Source of the DNA: Novosphingobium pentaromativorans US6-1
GTDB taxonomy: Bacteria; Pseudomonadota; Alphaproteobacteria; Sphingomonadales; Sphingomonadaceae
Direction of reading: 5' to 3'
Assembly: GCF_000767465.1 (NCBI RefSeq)
Contig: NZ_CP009292.1
Coordinates: forward strand, 310,001-374,000
DNA length: 64,000 bases
Shown: piece by piece, positions 45,545 through 54,427 of the stretch
How positions within the stretch are numbered: the first letter of the stretch is position 1
How the letters are laid out: each line of letters opens with the position of its first letter
Translations under genes and position numbers: made by a program
The notes under the pieces: generated by a model
The model's input: the letters and a program-made list of their open reading frames with translations, nothing else
What the model was told of the DNA's origin: nothing
Database searches by the model: none

Positions 45545-48500
45545 TTACCAGGCCACCTTCACGCTGCCGCGCAGGGCAAGATTGACGTGGTCGTGACGGT
45601 CCTCGGCGGACAGCTCGCCGCCAAGGACGAAGCCGGCCGACCCGCCGAAAGTACGCAGGCGGGCGAACCAGCCTCCGGTCGCCTTCTCGCCGCCGAGCGA
45701 AAAGGGCGTCCCGTCCTCGAAATGGGCCGTCGTCGTGCCGAGGCCGCCGCTCAGGATCTCGCGCCAGCCACCTTCGGTTTCGATGCGGAACCAGTTCTCG
45801 TCACGCGCGCTCATGCCCATCAGATCGGCGCCCAGTGTCACGCCGCCATTGAGGCCGAGCTCGTCGCTCTTGCGCGAGCCAACCGTCATGTCGAGCGCTT
45901 CCCCGCCGCCGGTTTCGGTGTAGCCGCCTTCCTTGAGGCGGACATAGTCGACGGTGACGGCCGGGCGGAAGTAGAGGAAACGACTGCCGCCTTCGGCCGA
46001 AGCGCCCGCCGCGAAGGTGGCGAAGTTGCCGTTCCAGTCACCCTCGATCTTGCGTTTCACGTCTTCCTCGCCTGCCATGCCCACGAAGTTGCGCGTGCTG
46101 TCAAAGTCAGCGTGGCCGTAGGACGCGCGGGAGAAGCCGGTGAAGGCACCCCAGTTACCGCGCCAGTGAGCCGCCAGCTCATAGGACCCTGATTTCACTT
46201 CGCTTGCAGCGCCATTGGTGTGCCGGTTCCACAAGTAGGCCGCCGTCGCGCCAAAGCGGCCGATGCCGGTTTCATACTCACCGGTAAGCGACCACGCGTA
46301 ACCATTCAGGTCGTAGGCCGCGCTGGAGCCGGTGTCCTTGTCGCTGCCCCAGAAGGCCAGGTTCACCGTCACGCTGATCGGGCCGCTGGCGACGAGCGGG
46401 CCCTGCGGGTCCATCAGTTGTCGCCCGATCGTGCGCGCGCCCAGGCTGATGCCCTCGAAAGAGCCGCCGGCATGATCGGGAAGCATCATGCCGACTGTCT
46501 GGCGGAACTGATCACCGTCGGTGATGCCAAGGAAGACGTCCGCGACGTCCCGGTCCTTGCCGAGCGCCACGAAGACCGCATCGTAGGCCGATGCCTGCGA
46601 ACGGTTCAGGCCAAGCTCCTCCTTCGACCGCCGGGCGACGTCGACGACAATCGTGTTTGCTGCCGCGTCCTCGTCGAGAGCGGCCTTGAACATGAAGGGA
46701 ACGAGGTCGGTGGCTGTCTCAAGCCCGTCGAGCCCCTCAATGGCGCCCGCGGTGAGCACCTGGTAGCTGCCTTCCGCAGTAGAGACGTCGGCAAGGCGGA
46801 TGGAAAGCGTGGCGCCTTCTTCGAAAGAGGCCGTGCCCGCAACAGTGTAGGCGCTGCCCGATCCGGCTTCCTTGTTGAGCGTAACTGCCAGTATGCCGTC
46901 CTTGCTCACATCGAGCGAACCGATCTGCGCAGGCGTGCGCACATCGAGCATGCCCCCCTCGACATCGATGGCCAGGTTGGCCGCATTGGCAAGGCTGCCA
47001 GAGAAGCGCGCGGTACCTGCCAGCGTGAGTGCGTCTGCGCCGCCGCCGAAATCGACCTTGCCCGAGAACGTCGAGCTTCCCGCCAGGGTCATCGTATCGG
47101 TCCCGCTACCGAAGGCGACATCGCCTGTCTGCGCCGCGTCGCCCGAAAGCGCCAACGCATTGTTGCCAATCCCGAAAGTGACGTTGCCGGTAAGCGAACC
47201 GTCGGCGAGTTCGAGGCGGTCGCTTCCGCTTCCAAGCCTGACATCGCCCAAGATTGAAGGGGCATCGTAGCCCGATGCGACCTGTGTCTGTTTCACCGTC
47301 ACGCCGTTCGTCGCAGCGGAAAGGTCGATGGCGATATTGCGGCCGGAATCCGCCTTGGCGCCGCTGGCAACTATGCTGCCGCTGTTCTCGATCAGTTCGA
47401 CGGTGCCGCTCTTGTCGACAATGGCGCTGGCCGAGCCTTTCTCGCCCGACGCTGTCGCCTCGATCGTGCCGCTGTTGCGGATGGCGGAAATCTCGGCGCC
47501 CGCGGCAATGTGGATGGCGCTCGTCTGCGCATCGTCGGCATTGCCGCCGGTCGCTGCGACGCTGCCCGACACACGCAGCTCAGGCGTCGACGTTCCCGCG
47601 CCGATGTTCAGAGCCGTCGCGTTCGCGCCGTTCGACACCGCTGCGACGGAGCCGGCGATGCCGATACCGTTGGCGATCGTGACTGCGCCGCCGCGCCCGC
47701 CGATAGCAAGACCGGTTGCATCGATGCCGGCATAAAGACCGCGAGCTTCGACGCTGCCGTCGATCTGCAGGCCGTACTGGCTGGCCGTGCCTGCGACCGG
47801 CCCGATTGCGACGTCGCGGTCGGCAGCGCCGATGACCATCGCCGGTGCCTTGCCGTAGGAAACGACCTTGGCGGAACCTTCCTTGGCATCCTCGATCCCG
47901 TCGCCATCCTCATCGGCATTGTCGGGATCGTTATCCTTGGGCGCTACGGCCAGGACGATGCCGCCCGATACGTCGCCTTCGATCACCAGCGCCGATCCGC
48001 CTTGTAGCAGATCGTCTGCGTCCAGCTTGGAGGCGTCCGAAGGCACGGTGGTATAGCGATAGCCGGTTGCAAGGATCGTGCCCTGCACGACCATCGCCCC
48101 GTCGACATCGCCCGTGAAGTGCGCACCGACCGCATCCTTGCCCTGCACCGAAACGCTTCCAGCAAGACGGACATTGCCGTCGATATCGCCTGCCGCGATG
48201 CCGACGACGCGGTCGCCCAGCACAGTGATCTGCCCATCCTGCACGAAATCGCCGGTCAGCGGTCCGCCAAGCGCGATGCCTGCCGAATCGTTTCCTTCGA
48301 TCACGATCTTGCCGCTGTTGACGATCTTGCCACTGTGGGCGCCAAGGGTTCGGATGCCGTAGCGGTTGGAGCCAAGCGCGAATGGACCGTCAAGGTCGCC
48401 GTCCTTGTCGTCGTCGGCCGGTTCATAAGGCTCGTCGATGGTGATGGTACCAGTGTTGACGATCTCGCCGCTGGTGCCGGATTCGGCAACGATGCCGACC

Positions 48501-48760
48501 GCCCCGTTCGCATTGCTGACGCTCAGGGCGCCGGCGTTGGTGACCTTGTGGTCGCTGTCCATGGTCACCGCGGTACCGGCGGTCAGGACGACCGAGCCGT
48601 CCTTGGTGATGTTGATGGCGTCGGCCGCGCCGTTCTTGATCGTGGAGGTACGCAGCGGCGCTGTTTTCTTGGTGGTGACGTCCTCGGCATGGGCAGCCGT
48701 GGTCTGGGCCGCCGTTGCAAGAGCAAGCAGTGCAGTGGAGGCAAGCAGGTAGCGCGACAT
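45545..48760 (-). CDS. Autotransporter with beta-helix passenger
   Basis: The 1071-residue protein has a signal peptide (MSRYLLASTALLALATAAQ to AHA). A passenger rich in short repeats (VNTGTITID, VNSGKIVIEG, IENSGSIVASG) should form a beta helix, and a C-terminal barrel of about 280 residues ends in SVKVAW. Two acidic stretches, ADDDKDGDLDGP and DNDPDNADEDGDGIED, resemble calcium-binding thrombospondin-3 or dockerin-like loops. It is a surface protein of unknown ligand. It lies 69 bases downstream of the second TonB receptor on the same strand. Confidence 0.88.
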   Translation of the reverse strand: MSRYLLASTALLALATAAQTTAAHAEDVTTKKTAPLRTSTIKNGAADAINITKDGSVVLTAGTAVTMDSDHKVTNAGALSVSNANGAVGIVAESGTSGEIVNTGTITIDEPYEPADDDKDGDLDGPFALGSNRYGIRTLGAHSGKIVNSGKIVIEGNDSAGIALGGPLTGDFVQDGQITVLGDRVVGIAAGDIDGNVRLAGSVSVQGKDAVGAHFTGDVDGAMVVQGTILATGYRYTTVPSDASKLDADDLLQGGSALVIEGDVSGGIVLAVAPKDNDPDNADEDGDGIEDAKEGSAKVVSYGKAPAMVIGAADRDVAIGPVAGTASQYGLQIDGSVEARGLYAGIDATGLAIGGRGGAVTIANGIGIAGSVAAVSNGANATALNIGAGTSTPELRVSGSVAATGGNADDAQTSAIHIAAGAEISAIRNSGTIEATASGEKGSASAIVDKSGTVELIENSGSIVASGAKADSGRNIAIDLSAATNGVTVKQTQVASGYDAPSILGDVRLGSGSDRLELADGSLTGNVTFGIGNNALALSGDAAQTGDVAFGSGTDTMTLAGSSTFSGKVDFGGGADALTLAGTARFSGSLANAANLAIDVEGGMLDVRTPAQIGSLDVSKDGILAVTLNKEAGSGSAYTVAGTASFEEGATLSIRLADVSTAEGSYQVLTAGAIEGLDGLETATDLVPFMFKAALDEDAAANTIVVDVARRSKEELGLNRSQASAYDAVFVALGKDRDVADVFLGITDGDQFRQTVGMMLPDHAGGSFEGISLGARTIGRQLMDPQGPLVASGPISVTVNLAFWGSDKDTGSSAAYDLNGYAWSLTGEYETGIGRFGATAAYLWNRHTNGAASEVKSGSYELAAHWRGNWGAFTGFSRASYGHADFDSTRNFVGMAGEEDVKRKIEGDWNGNFATFAAGASAEGGSRFLYFRPAVTVDYVRLKEGGYTETGGGEALDMTVGSRKSDELGLNGGVTLGADLMGMSARDENWFRIETEGGWREILSGGLGTTTAHFEDGTPFSLGGEKATGGWFARLRTFGGSAGFVLGGELSAEDRHDHVNLALRGSVKVAW

Positions 48761-48829
48761 CTCAATCCCTTCAGGTCGGTTTCGCCCCTTGAGACGGAGA
48801 CCTGTGCGGCCAGCCTTGAAGAAAATTTT

Positions 48830-51178
48830 CTAGAAGCGGGTATCGATGCCCACGCGCAGGGTTCGCGGCCGCAGCGGCGTCACCTGTTCGCGCCCGACAC
48901 TGAAGGGCGTTCCAAGCGAAAAGCGGTTGCCGCGGGAATTGGCGATGTTCGTCAGCCCGACAGTCAATCCGAGCCTGTCCGTTCCAAGCCGCAAGTTTGC
49001 ACCGCTGTCGAGATAGTCGCCCTGCGGTGCGCCCAGTTCAGGCCCGACCCCAAGACGCGAGCGGCCGACATAGCTGGCCCAGCCATTGCCGGTAAGCCTG
49101 AGGCCTCCTCCGACCTCGCGCTCCCACGTCACGCCGACGCGTCCGGCGACATGAGCGATATTGGGCACTTGCATCGTACGCGCGACAAGGAACAGGGGCG
49201 GCGTGTCGACCTGGCTGCGGTTCCACGTGACGCCGGCTTCCACGCGCAGGCCCGGCGCAATCGCCGCGCCGCCCGAAGCGCTGACCGACCAGACGCGGCC
49301 GTCGCCGATGTTGGCGGTGCTGGGCAGGCCGGAACCGTCGATGAAATCGGCCTGGATATCCTGCCAGCGCGTATAGGACAGGCTGAGCGCGAAATCGAAG
49401 GGGCCTGTGCCCGCACGCCCGTGCCGGGCTCCGATCTCGAAAGTCTCCGTGCGGTCGTTGCGGAACCGGCGGACGAACTCGCTCTCGATCGCAAAGCCGC
49501 CCGGACGGAAGCCTTGCTGATAGCGCATGTAAAGCGCCGTTTCCGGGGCAATCTCGGCATGGAGCGCGAGCGAGGGCAGGAACGTCTCGAGGGAGCGCTC
49601 GGCCGTAACCTGGGCGAGCGCCATGGCGAGCTCGCGCGAGACGTCCTCGCCCGAACCGCCAAGGCGCGAATAGGTGAAGCGCCCGCCAGCCGTAGCCACC
49701 AGACTTTCCATGATCCGCAGGCTTGCCTCGCCGTATAGCGTCGCCTCATCGATGGTGTTTCGCACGCCGGTCGTTGAGCTGCGCAATTCCTCGCTCTCGA
49801 AGCGACGCTTGAGGACCGTGGTGTTGTGAGTGAAGCTGGTACCCAGAAGCCAACTGATTCCATACCTTTCGGGCATCCAGACCCGGGTCTCGTTGGCAAT
49901 CATCCGCGTGCGGTTCGTCTGTTCGAACAGGCGCGGCGCCCCTTCGGGCAGACTTGCGTCATAACGCTCCTGCAGATGCTGACGCACCAGACCGGTGGTT
50001 GAGCGCAAGTGGAGGGCGCCGATGCGTCCGGAGACCACGAACTGTCCCATGGCGTAGTCGGCATCGGAACCCTCCGCGACGCGCGAGGAGCTCTCCAGCG
50101 GGGCCCCGTGGCGATCGGCATACTGACTGTCCGCGGCCTCGGTCGCCTGGCCAAGTGCAATGACATCGACCGACCAGGAGGGCGAGATTTCGAAGCGCGC
50201 ACTTACGCGGCCGCCGAGAATATCGGTGCGGTTGACGTCGTCGCGGCCCAGGGCTGGCTTGTCGATATAGCCACCCTGGCGCACGGCATCGAACGTCGCG
50301 CGCAGGGCGGCACTATCGCCGGAGAGGGGCAGATTGATCGTCGCGCTGGCATCGCCGCCAAAGTCGCCGCTTTGCGTCAGTGAACCGCCGAGCGTGCCGT
50401 AAAGCCTGGTGGCGCCCATGACCGGTGCATTGGGGACGATACGGATGATGCCGCCCAGAGAACCGGCGCCGTAAAGCGTGCCCTGCGGTCCTTCGAGGAC
50501 TTCCACGCGGGCCATGTCCGACAGGCGCAAGTCGGGATCTGGCGCATTATAGGCAAGCCGCAGGTCCCCGAGGTACTGGCCCACAGTCGCCTGCGTCGGG
50601 CCGGTGAAGCTGGAATCGGCGATGCCCCGGATGAACAGCTTGTTGCGCCCGCTGCCCAGGTGCGTGGAGGTGACGGTCGCAAGGCGCTGCGTGATCTTCT
50701 CGGTTCCGCCGATCCCGCCGGTCTCCAGTGCTTCACCATCGAGAATGGAGACCTGGCCCGGCACCTGATCGAAGCGCAAGTCGCGCTTGGAGGCGATGAC
50801 CACGATCGGCTCGGGCGGCGCAGTCCGATCTGGCCCGGCGACCTGGGAGGTGGCGTGCGGCGGAGGCGTCGACCTGCCAGCCTGCCTTGGCGCGGCATCA
50901 AGCCGCCATGCCGAGGGCGCGACTTCGACTGCGCGTGCCCCTGCGGCCCTGGCCAGACGCCGGACCGCTTCTCCTGCCTGCATGCGCCCACGCAAGGAGG
51001 GGATCGGCCTGCGGGCGATGTCCGGATCGGCAATAACAATGCTGGTTCCGGTCTGCCGGGCCAGTTCGCTGACTGCATCGCCCAGCTTTCCGGCGCGCGT
51101 CGAGACCATGGCCTCACGCGCCAGCGCGGGTGCGGGCAGGGCCAGTGCGGCCGCCAGAAGCCAGGTCGCAGCCTTCAC
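48830..51178 (-). CDS. TonB-dependent receptor with STN domain (system 2)
   Basis: The 782-residue protein begins at a GTG at 51178, two bases after the FecR stop, giving a good signal peptide (MKAATWLLAAALALPAPALA). An STN domain (GKLGDAVSELARQTGTSIV), TonB box region (PIVVIAS), plug with VEVLEGPQGTLYGAGSLGG and barrel ending in DTRF follow. The longer frame upstream lies within the FecR gene. Segments such as IRGIADSSFTGPTQATV show that it is a paralogue of the receptor at 33718-36072. The ligand is unknown. Confidence 0.9.
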   Translation of the reverse strand: MKAATWLLAAALALPAPALAREAMVSTRAGKLGDAVSELARQTGTSIVIADPDIARRPIPSLRGRMQAGEAVRRLARAAGARAVEVAPSAWRLDAAPRQAGRSTPPPHATSQVAGPDRTAPPEPIVVIASKRDLRFDQVPGQVSILDGEALETGGIGGTEKITQRLATVTSTHLGSGRNKLFIRGIADSSFTGPTQATVGQYLGDLRLAYNAPDPDLRLSDMARVEVLEGPQGTLYGAGSLGGIIRIVPNAPVMGATRLYGTLGGSLTQSGDFGGDASATINLPLSGDSAALRATFDAVRQGGYIDKPALGRDDVNRTDILGGRVSARFEISPSWSVDVIALGQATEAADSQYADRHGAPLESSSRVAEGSDADYAMGQFVVSGRIGALHLRSTTGLVRQHLQERYDASLPEGAPRLFEQTNRTRMIANETRVWMPERYGISWLLGTSFTHNTTVLKRRFESEELRSSTTGVRNTIDEATLYGEASLRIMESLVATAGGRFTYSRLGGSGEDVSRELAMALAQVTAERSLETFLPSLALHAEIAPETALYMRYQQGFRPGGFAIESEFVRRFRNDRTETFEIGARHGRAGTGPFDFALSLSYTRWQDIQADFIDGSGLPSTANIGDGRVWSVSASGGAAIAPGLRVEAGVTWNRSQVDTPPLFLVARTMQVPNIAHVAGRVGVTWEREVGGGLRLTGNGWASYVGRSRLGVGPELGAPQGDYLDSGANLRLGTDRLGLTVGLTNIANSRGNRFSLGTPFSVGREQVTPLRPRTLRVGIDTRF

Positions 51179-51180
51179 GT

Positions 51181-52128
51181 TCAGCGTTCGCCGATGATCC
51201 AGCGATCGCCTTCGCGGCGCACATCGAGGCCGAGCAGGGCGCCCAGCGCGCGTGGATCCTTTCGGATCGGGGCGAGGCGCAGGGAACCGGAAACGCTGAC
51301 GAGCGAAGCTCCGGGGGCGGCGTCGAAGGCAATGCCCGTGCTGCTTGTCAGATCTGCTGCGACCTGCCCAAGCGATGCATCGCTGAATGTCAGGCGCCCT
51401 TCGCGCCATTCGCCAACCCGGTCAGGCGCGATCGCCTCCAGCGTAATGCGCCCGTCCTGACCATTCCTGCGCAGGATCTGTCCGGGAGAGACGCGCTGGT
51501 TCTGGTCGTCAGGATTGAACTGCACCGCGCCTTCCGAAACGGCAACACTCATCTCCTCGCCGCGGTGGCGCACGTCGAACACGGTGCCGACGTCGACCAG
51601 TGTGTCCTCTCCCACTTTCAGACGGAACGGGTGCGCATCGTCATGGCGGATGGTGAAAAGCGCCTGCCCTTTCTCAAGGCGGGCATAGCGCGGATCGTCG
51701 CGGTCCAGCTCGATGGCGGTATCGCCGCCGAGGTCGATCCGGGTTCCGGGATCGAGCGCAACCGTCCGGATCGCGCCCGGGGCCACGTCGATCCGGTAAA
51801 GATCCCGGGAATTTGCCTGCCAGAGCGTGAAAGCGCCGACCAATGCGAGCGACGCCGCAATCGCGCCGCCAAGCCAGCGGCGCCGGGAACTGCGCAGCGA
51901 AGCCTCTTCGCTTTGCACGGCTCCAAGGTCATCGTCATTGGCAGGGCCTGCACCGGCAACGAGATCTGCAGCATCGGCCACGGCGGCGGCCACTGCATCG
52001 TAGGCCTGGCCATGGGCGGGATCCGCCTCCAGCCAGCTGGTGAAGGCTTCCCATTCCTCGAACTGCGGGTCTCCGGCGCGCAGCGCCCAATCGAGGGCCT
52101 GTTGCCGGATCGTCTCGTCAATCGCCAT
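51181..52128 (-). CDS. FecR-type anti-sigma factor (system 2)
   Basis: The 315-residue protein has an N-terminal anti-sigma domain (FEEWEAFTSWLEADPAHGQAYDAV), a membrane helix (WLGGAIAASLALVGAFTLW) and a periplasmic FecR domain (RTVALDPGTRIDLGGDTAIE). It ends in a short STN-like segment (LGALLGLDVRREGDRW). The ATG at 52128 is chosen because AGGAGGG precedes it; the longer frame lacks such a site. It lies 38 bases after the sigma gene. Confidence 0.92.
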   Translation of the reverse strand: MAIDETIRQQALDWALRAGDPQFEEWEAFTSWLEADPAHGQAYDAVAAAVADAADLVAGAGPANDDDLGAVQSEEASLRSSRRRWLGGAIAASLALVGAFTLWQANSRDLYRIDVAPGAIRTVALDPGTRIDLGGDTAIELDRDDPRYARLEKGQALFTIRHDDAHPFRLKVGEDTLVDVGTVFDVRHRGEEMSVAVSEGAVQFNPDDQNQRVSPGQILRRNGQDGRITLEAIAPDRVGEWREGRLTFSDASLGQVAADLTSSTGIAFDAAPGASLVSVSGSLRLAPIRKDPRALGALLGLDVRREGDRWIIGER

Positions 52129-52166
52129 TGCGCCCTCCTTCTGTCCGCAAGACGGAGACGACGGGC

Positions 52167-52694
52167 TCAAGCCTCATCGCGGGTTTCCTTCCATTCGCTG
52201 ATCGCTCGATAGGCGCCGCGCAGGTCGCTCTCCACCGTGCTGAGGCTGACGCCCAGTTCCAGGGCGATCTCCTTCTGTGCAGTGCCATCGATGCGGTGCT
52301 TGCGAAAGACCGTAACCGCGCGCGGGCCCAGCCCTTCAAGCATGTGCAGGATCATCCCGGCCTCCTGCGCGGCGGCGACCCGCCGCTCGGGAGACGGTTC
52401 GGACGCCGCGGCGCCGTCGCCGGCAGCATGGACATCGCTCCAGTCGCGATCGCGCTTCTCGGCCTGCCTGCGCGACCGATAGCGATCGATCATCAGCAGG
52501 TCGGCCGTGCGGTAGAGATAGGAAAGGGGCGAAGCGACCGGGCCGGGGCGGCTCGTCGTGATCTTCACCCAGACTTCCTGAACGATATCCTCAGCCGCGT
52601 CACCTGCGCCGCGCGCGCGCAGAAATTTCAGCAGCTTGTCCCTGTTTTCGAGGAAAGCCGATTCAAGACCCGAACGGAGCGGTTGCGAAGTCAC
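52167..52694 (-). CDS. ECF sigma factor, FecI-like (system 2)
   Basis: The 175-residue protein has sigma region 2 (DAAEDIVQEVWVKI, SPLSYLYRTADLLMIDRYR) and region 4 (LGPRAVTVFRKHRIDGTAQ, then ALELGVSLSTVESDLRGAYR). The likely start is a GTG at 52694; the frame upstream has low coding quality. A Fur-like box lies immediately before this start, so iron probably represses the system. The ligand-bound receptor would then activate it through FecR. Confidence 0.88.
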   Translation of the reverse strand: MTSQPLRSGLESAFLENRDKLLKFLRARGAGDAAEDIVQEVWVKITTSRPGPVASPLSYLYRTADLLMIDRYRSRRQAEKRDRDWSDVHAAGDGAAASEPSPERRVAAAQEAGMILHMLEGLGPRAVTVFRKHRIDGTAQKEIALELGVSLSTVESDLRGAYRAISEWKETRDEA

Positions 52695-52700
52695 ATAGAG

Positions 52701-52715
52701 CCAGAATGATTCTCG
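52701..52715 (-). promoter_or_regulatory. Fur-like iron box
   Basis: On the minus strand the sequence CGAGAATCATTCTGG matches the 7-1-7 Fur consensus TGATAATNATTATCA at ten of fourteen positions. It lies just upstream of the GTG start of the FecI-like gene. Iron-controlled expression of a FecI system is common. The site is a single imperfect match, so it is tentative. Confidence 0.5.
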
Positions 52716-52856
52716 TTCTTGCGAGCCAGATAGACTGCCTGTTCCCCAAGGAAAAGGGCCGGCCGGATCATTCTGTCGGCAGGCCAGGGCAAGGCCCGCT
52801 GTGCAAAGGTTTGTCGCAGGAGAAGCCCTGGGCCGGGCGGGGTGCAAGAGCTTCGG

Positions 52857-53513
52857 TTACATGCGGCATTCCACCGAAAGACGGAAAGGGAAGCGTCTCA
52901 CGATGTCGATGCGCTCCGCTGCGATCCCGGCGTCCGACAGGATTTCCAGCCAGTCCTTCTTGCGAAAGGAGCGGGCAATCGAGAGTTGGCCGTCCTCGCG
53001 CACGATACGATGGACGCCCATGGCCCGGGCGAGCCACGGGAAGCCGTAATAGGCGAACCGGTGCCGATGCAGGTCATTGATCAGCCAACCGCAGCGCGCG
53101 CGGCTGTTCATGTGATGCAGAAAGGCCGTCAACTGCGCCTCGCTCATGTGGTGGGTGACCTGGCTGGAGACGATGTAGTCGAAGCTCTCGGGCTGGTCGG
53201 CATAGTCGCCGGTCCGAAAATCGATATCGAGGTCGGCAGGTGTTGCGCTGCGGGCGATCGCCTCGCTTCCGGGATTGATGTCGACGCCGACCAGTCTCGC
53301 CTCGATCCCTTGCTTTTGTGCCCATCGGGCAATCGCCCGCAGCAGGTCGCCGTGCCCGAAACCGACGTCGAGCAGCGTGAAGGATGCGGCGTCCTTCGTT
53401 GCCTTGCGCAGAAAGGCCAGCGCAGGGTGGGCGGTAAAAGTCCAGCGATTGACCCGCGCGAGATCGCGCAGGACCCGGGCATAAGTCTCGCTATCGAGAT
53501 CGGCCGCATCCAT
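52857..53513 (-). CDS. Class I SAM-dependent methyltransferase (type III PKS-linked)
   Basis: The 218-residue protein has SAM motif I TLLDVGFGHGDLLRAIA, motif II LVGVDINPGSEAI and a HHMSEAQL segment typical of methyltransferases that act on quinones or polyketides. The ATG at 53513 is supported by a strong AGGAGGAG ribosome site; longer starts lack it. It diverges from the DUF2147-ACP-KAS-PKS operon. Methyltransferases of this type often accompany bacterial type III PKS genes, so its substrate may be the polyketide product. Confidence 0.86.
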   Translation of the reverse strand: MDAADLDSETYARVLRDLARVNRWTFTAHPALAFLRKATKDAASFTLLDVGFGHGDLLRAIARWAQKQGIEARLVGVDINPGSEAIARSATPADLDIDFRTGDYADQPESFDYIVSSQVTHHMSEAQLTAFLHHMNSRARCGWLINDLHRHRFAYYGFPWLARAMGVHRIVREDGQLSIARSFRKKDWLEILSDAGIAAERIDIVRRFPFRLSVECRM

Positions 53514-53744
53514 TTGCTCCTCCTCACGGGAGCGCACTGCAAGCGAGGCCATCTTCCTGTTCCCTTTCCCGGCTGTTTGCCGGGCCTTCCAGGCCATTTG
53601 GAACAAATCGCCGTTCCTGCGCTTTTCACGATGAAATGCATGGACTGTCCAGTCCCAAGGCGTGATAGTCGCGCTATTGCAAGCAAGCGCGAAGGGTCTG
53701 AGAACCTTGCCGATACATTGCCTTGAGCCACGGTATCTTCGTAA

Positions 53745-54200
53745 ATGGACAACCCGTTGCCTTCATTGAAATTCGCACCATTCGTCGTTTTCGTGGGCCT
53801 TGCCGGACTAGCGAATTCGGCCAGTGCGGCAGCTTCACGCTCTGTCTTCGGGCGTTGGTTGACCGACGACGGCGCCGGCATCGTCGAGGTGAAGCGCTGC
53901 GGACAGACCCTGTGCGGCACTTTGGAGCGCGTACTTGATCCCAAGGCACCCCCCCGCGACATCAATAACCCCAACACCGCACTCAGGAACCGGCCACTGG
54001 TCGGTGTGAAGATCCTGTCCGGGATGCACCCCGATGGGGACCGCTGGAAAGGCGGGCAAGCCTACGATCCGAAGGCGGGCCGCAGCTACCGCGCCTCGGT
54101 TGCGCTTGGTGAAAGGGGGCGCCTGGATGTAACCGGGTGCATCCTGTTCCTTTGCCAGACCAAGCACTGGACGCGCGTTGCCGAGGAGAGCGGCCGTTGA
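53745..54200 (+). CDS. DUF2147 family secreted protein
   Basis: The 151-residue protein has a signal peptide (FAPFVVFVGLAGLANSASA) and a DUF2147 domain with the usual starting segment GRWLTDDGAGIVEVKRCGQTL, followed by conserved cysteines. The function of the family is unknown; some members are periplasmic lipid-linked proteins. Its stop overlaps a TTG that probably starts the acyl-carrier gene, so it is the first gene of the polyketide operon. Confidence 0.85.
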   Translation: MDNPLPSLKFAPFVVFVGLAGLANSASAAASRSVFGRWLTDDGAGIVEVKRCGQTLCGTLERVLDPKAPPRDINNPNTALRNRPLVGVKILSGMHPDGDRWKGGQAYDPKAGRSYRASVALGERGRLDVTGCILFLCQTKHWTRVAEESGR

Positions 54201-54427
54201 CGAATGAAGACATCATGACCCTGATAGCGCAGGAAACCGGCATTGCGCCTGAGAAGCTGCACCCAGAGGCCACGCTCACCACACTCGACATTTCCTCTAT
54301 CGATCTGGTGAGCGTGCTTTTCGAAATAGAAGATCGCTACGGCGTCGAAATCCAGCCCGAAGACATTCCCCCTGATTCCACACTCCAGCAATTGATCGAC
54401 CGCATCGCTGCAAGCGCCAAGGCATGA
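54197..54427 (+). CDS. Acyl carrier protein
   Basis: The 76-residue protein is a typical ACP: helix 1 TNEDIMTLIAQETG, then TTLDISSIDLVSVLFEIED with the phosphopantetheine site at S34. The likely start is TTG at 54197, overlapping the DUF2147 stop as TTGA, with GAGGAGAG before it. An ATG at 54215 would cut into helix 1. Its stop overlaps the ketosynthase gene. It should carry the acyl starter for the ketosynthase and type III PKS. Confidence 0.88.
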   Translation: MTNEDIMTLIAQETGIAPEKLHPEATLTTLDISSIDLVSVLFEIEDRYGVEIQPEDIPPDSTLQQLIDRIAASAKA

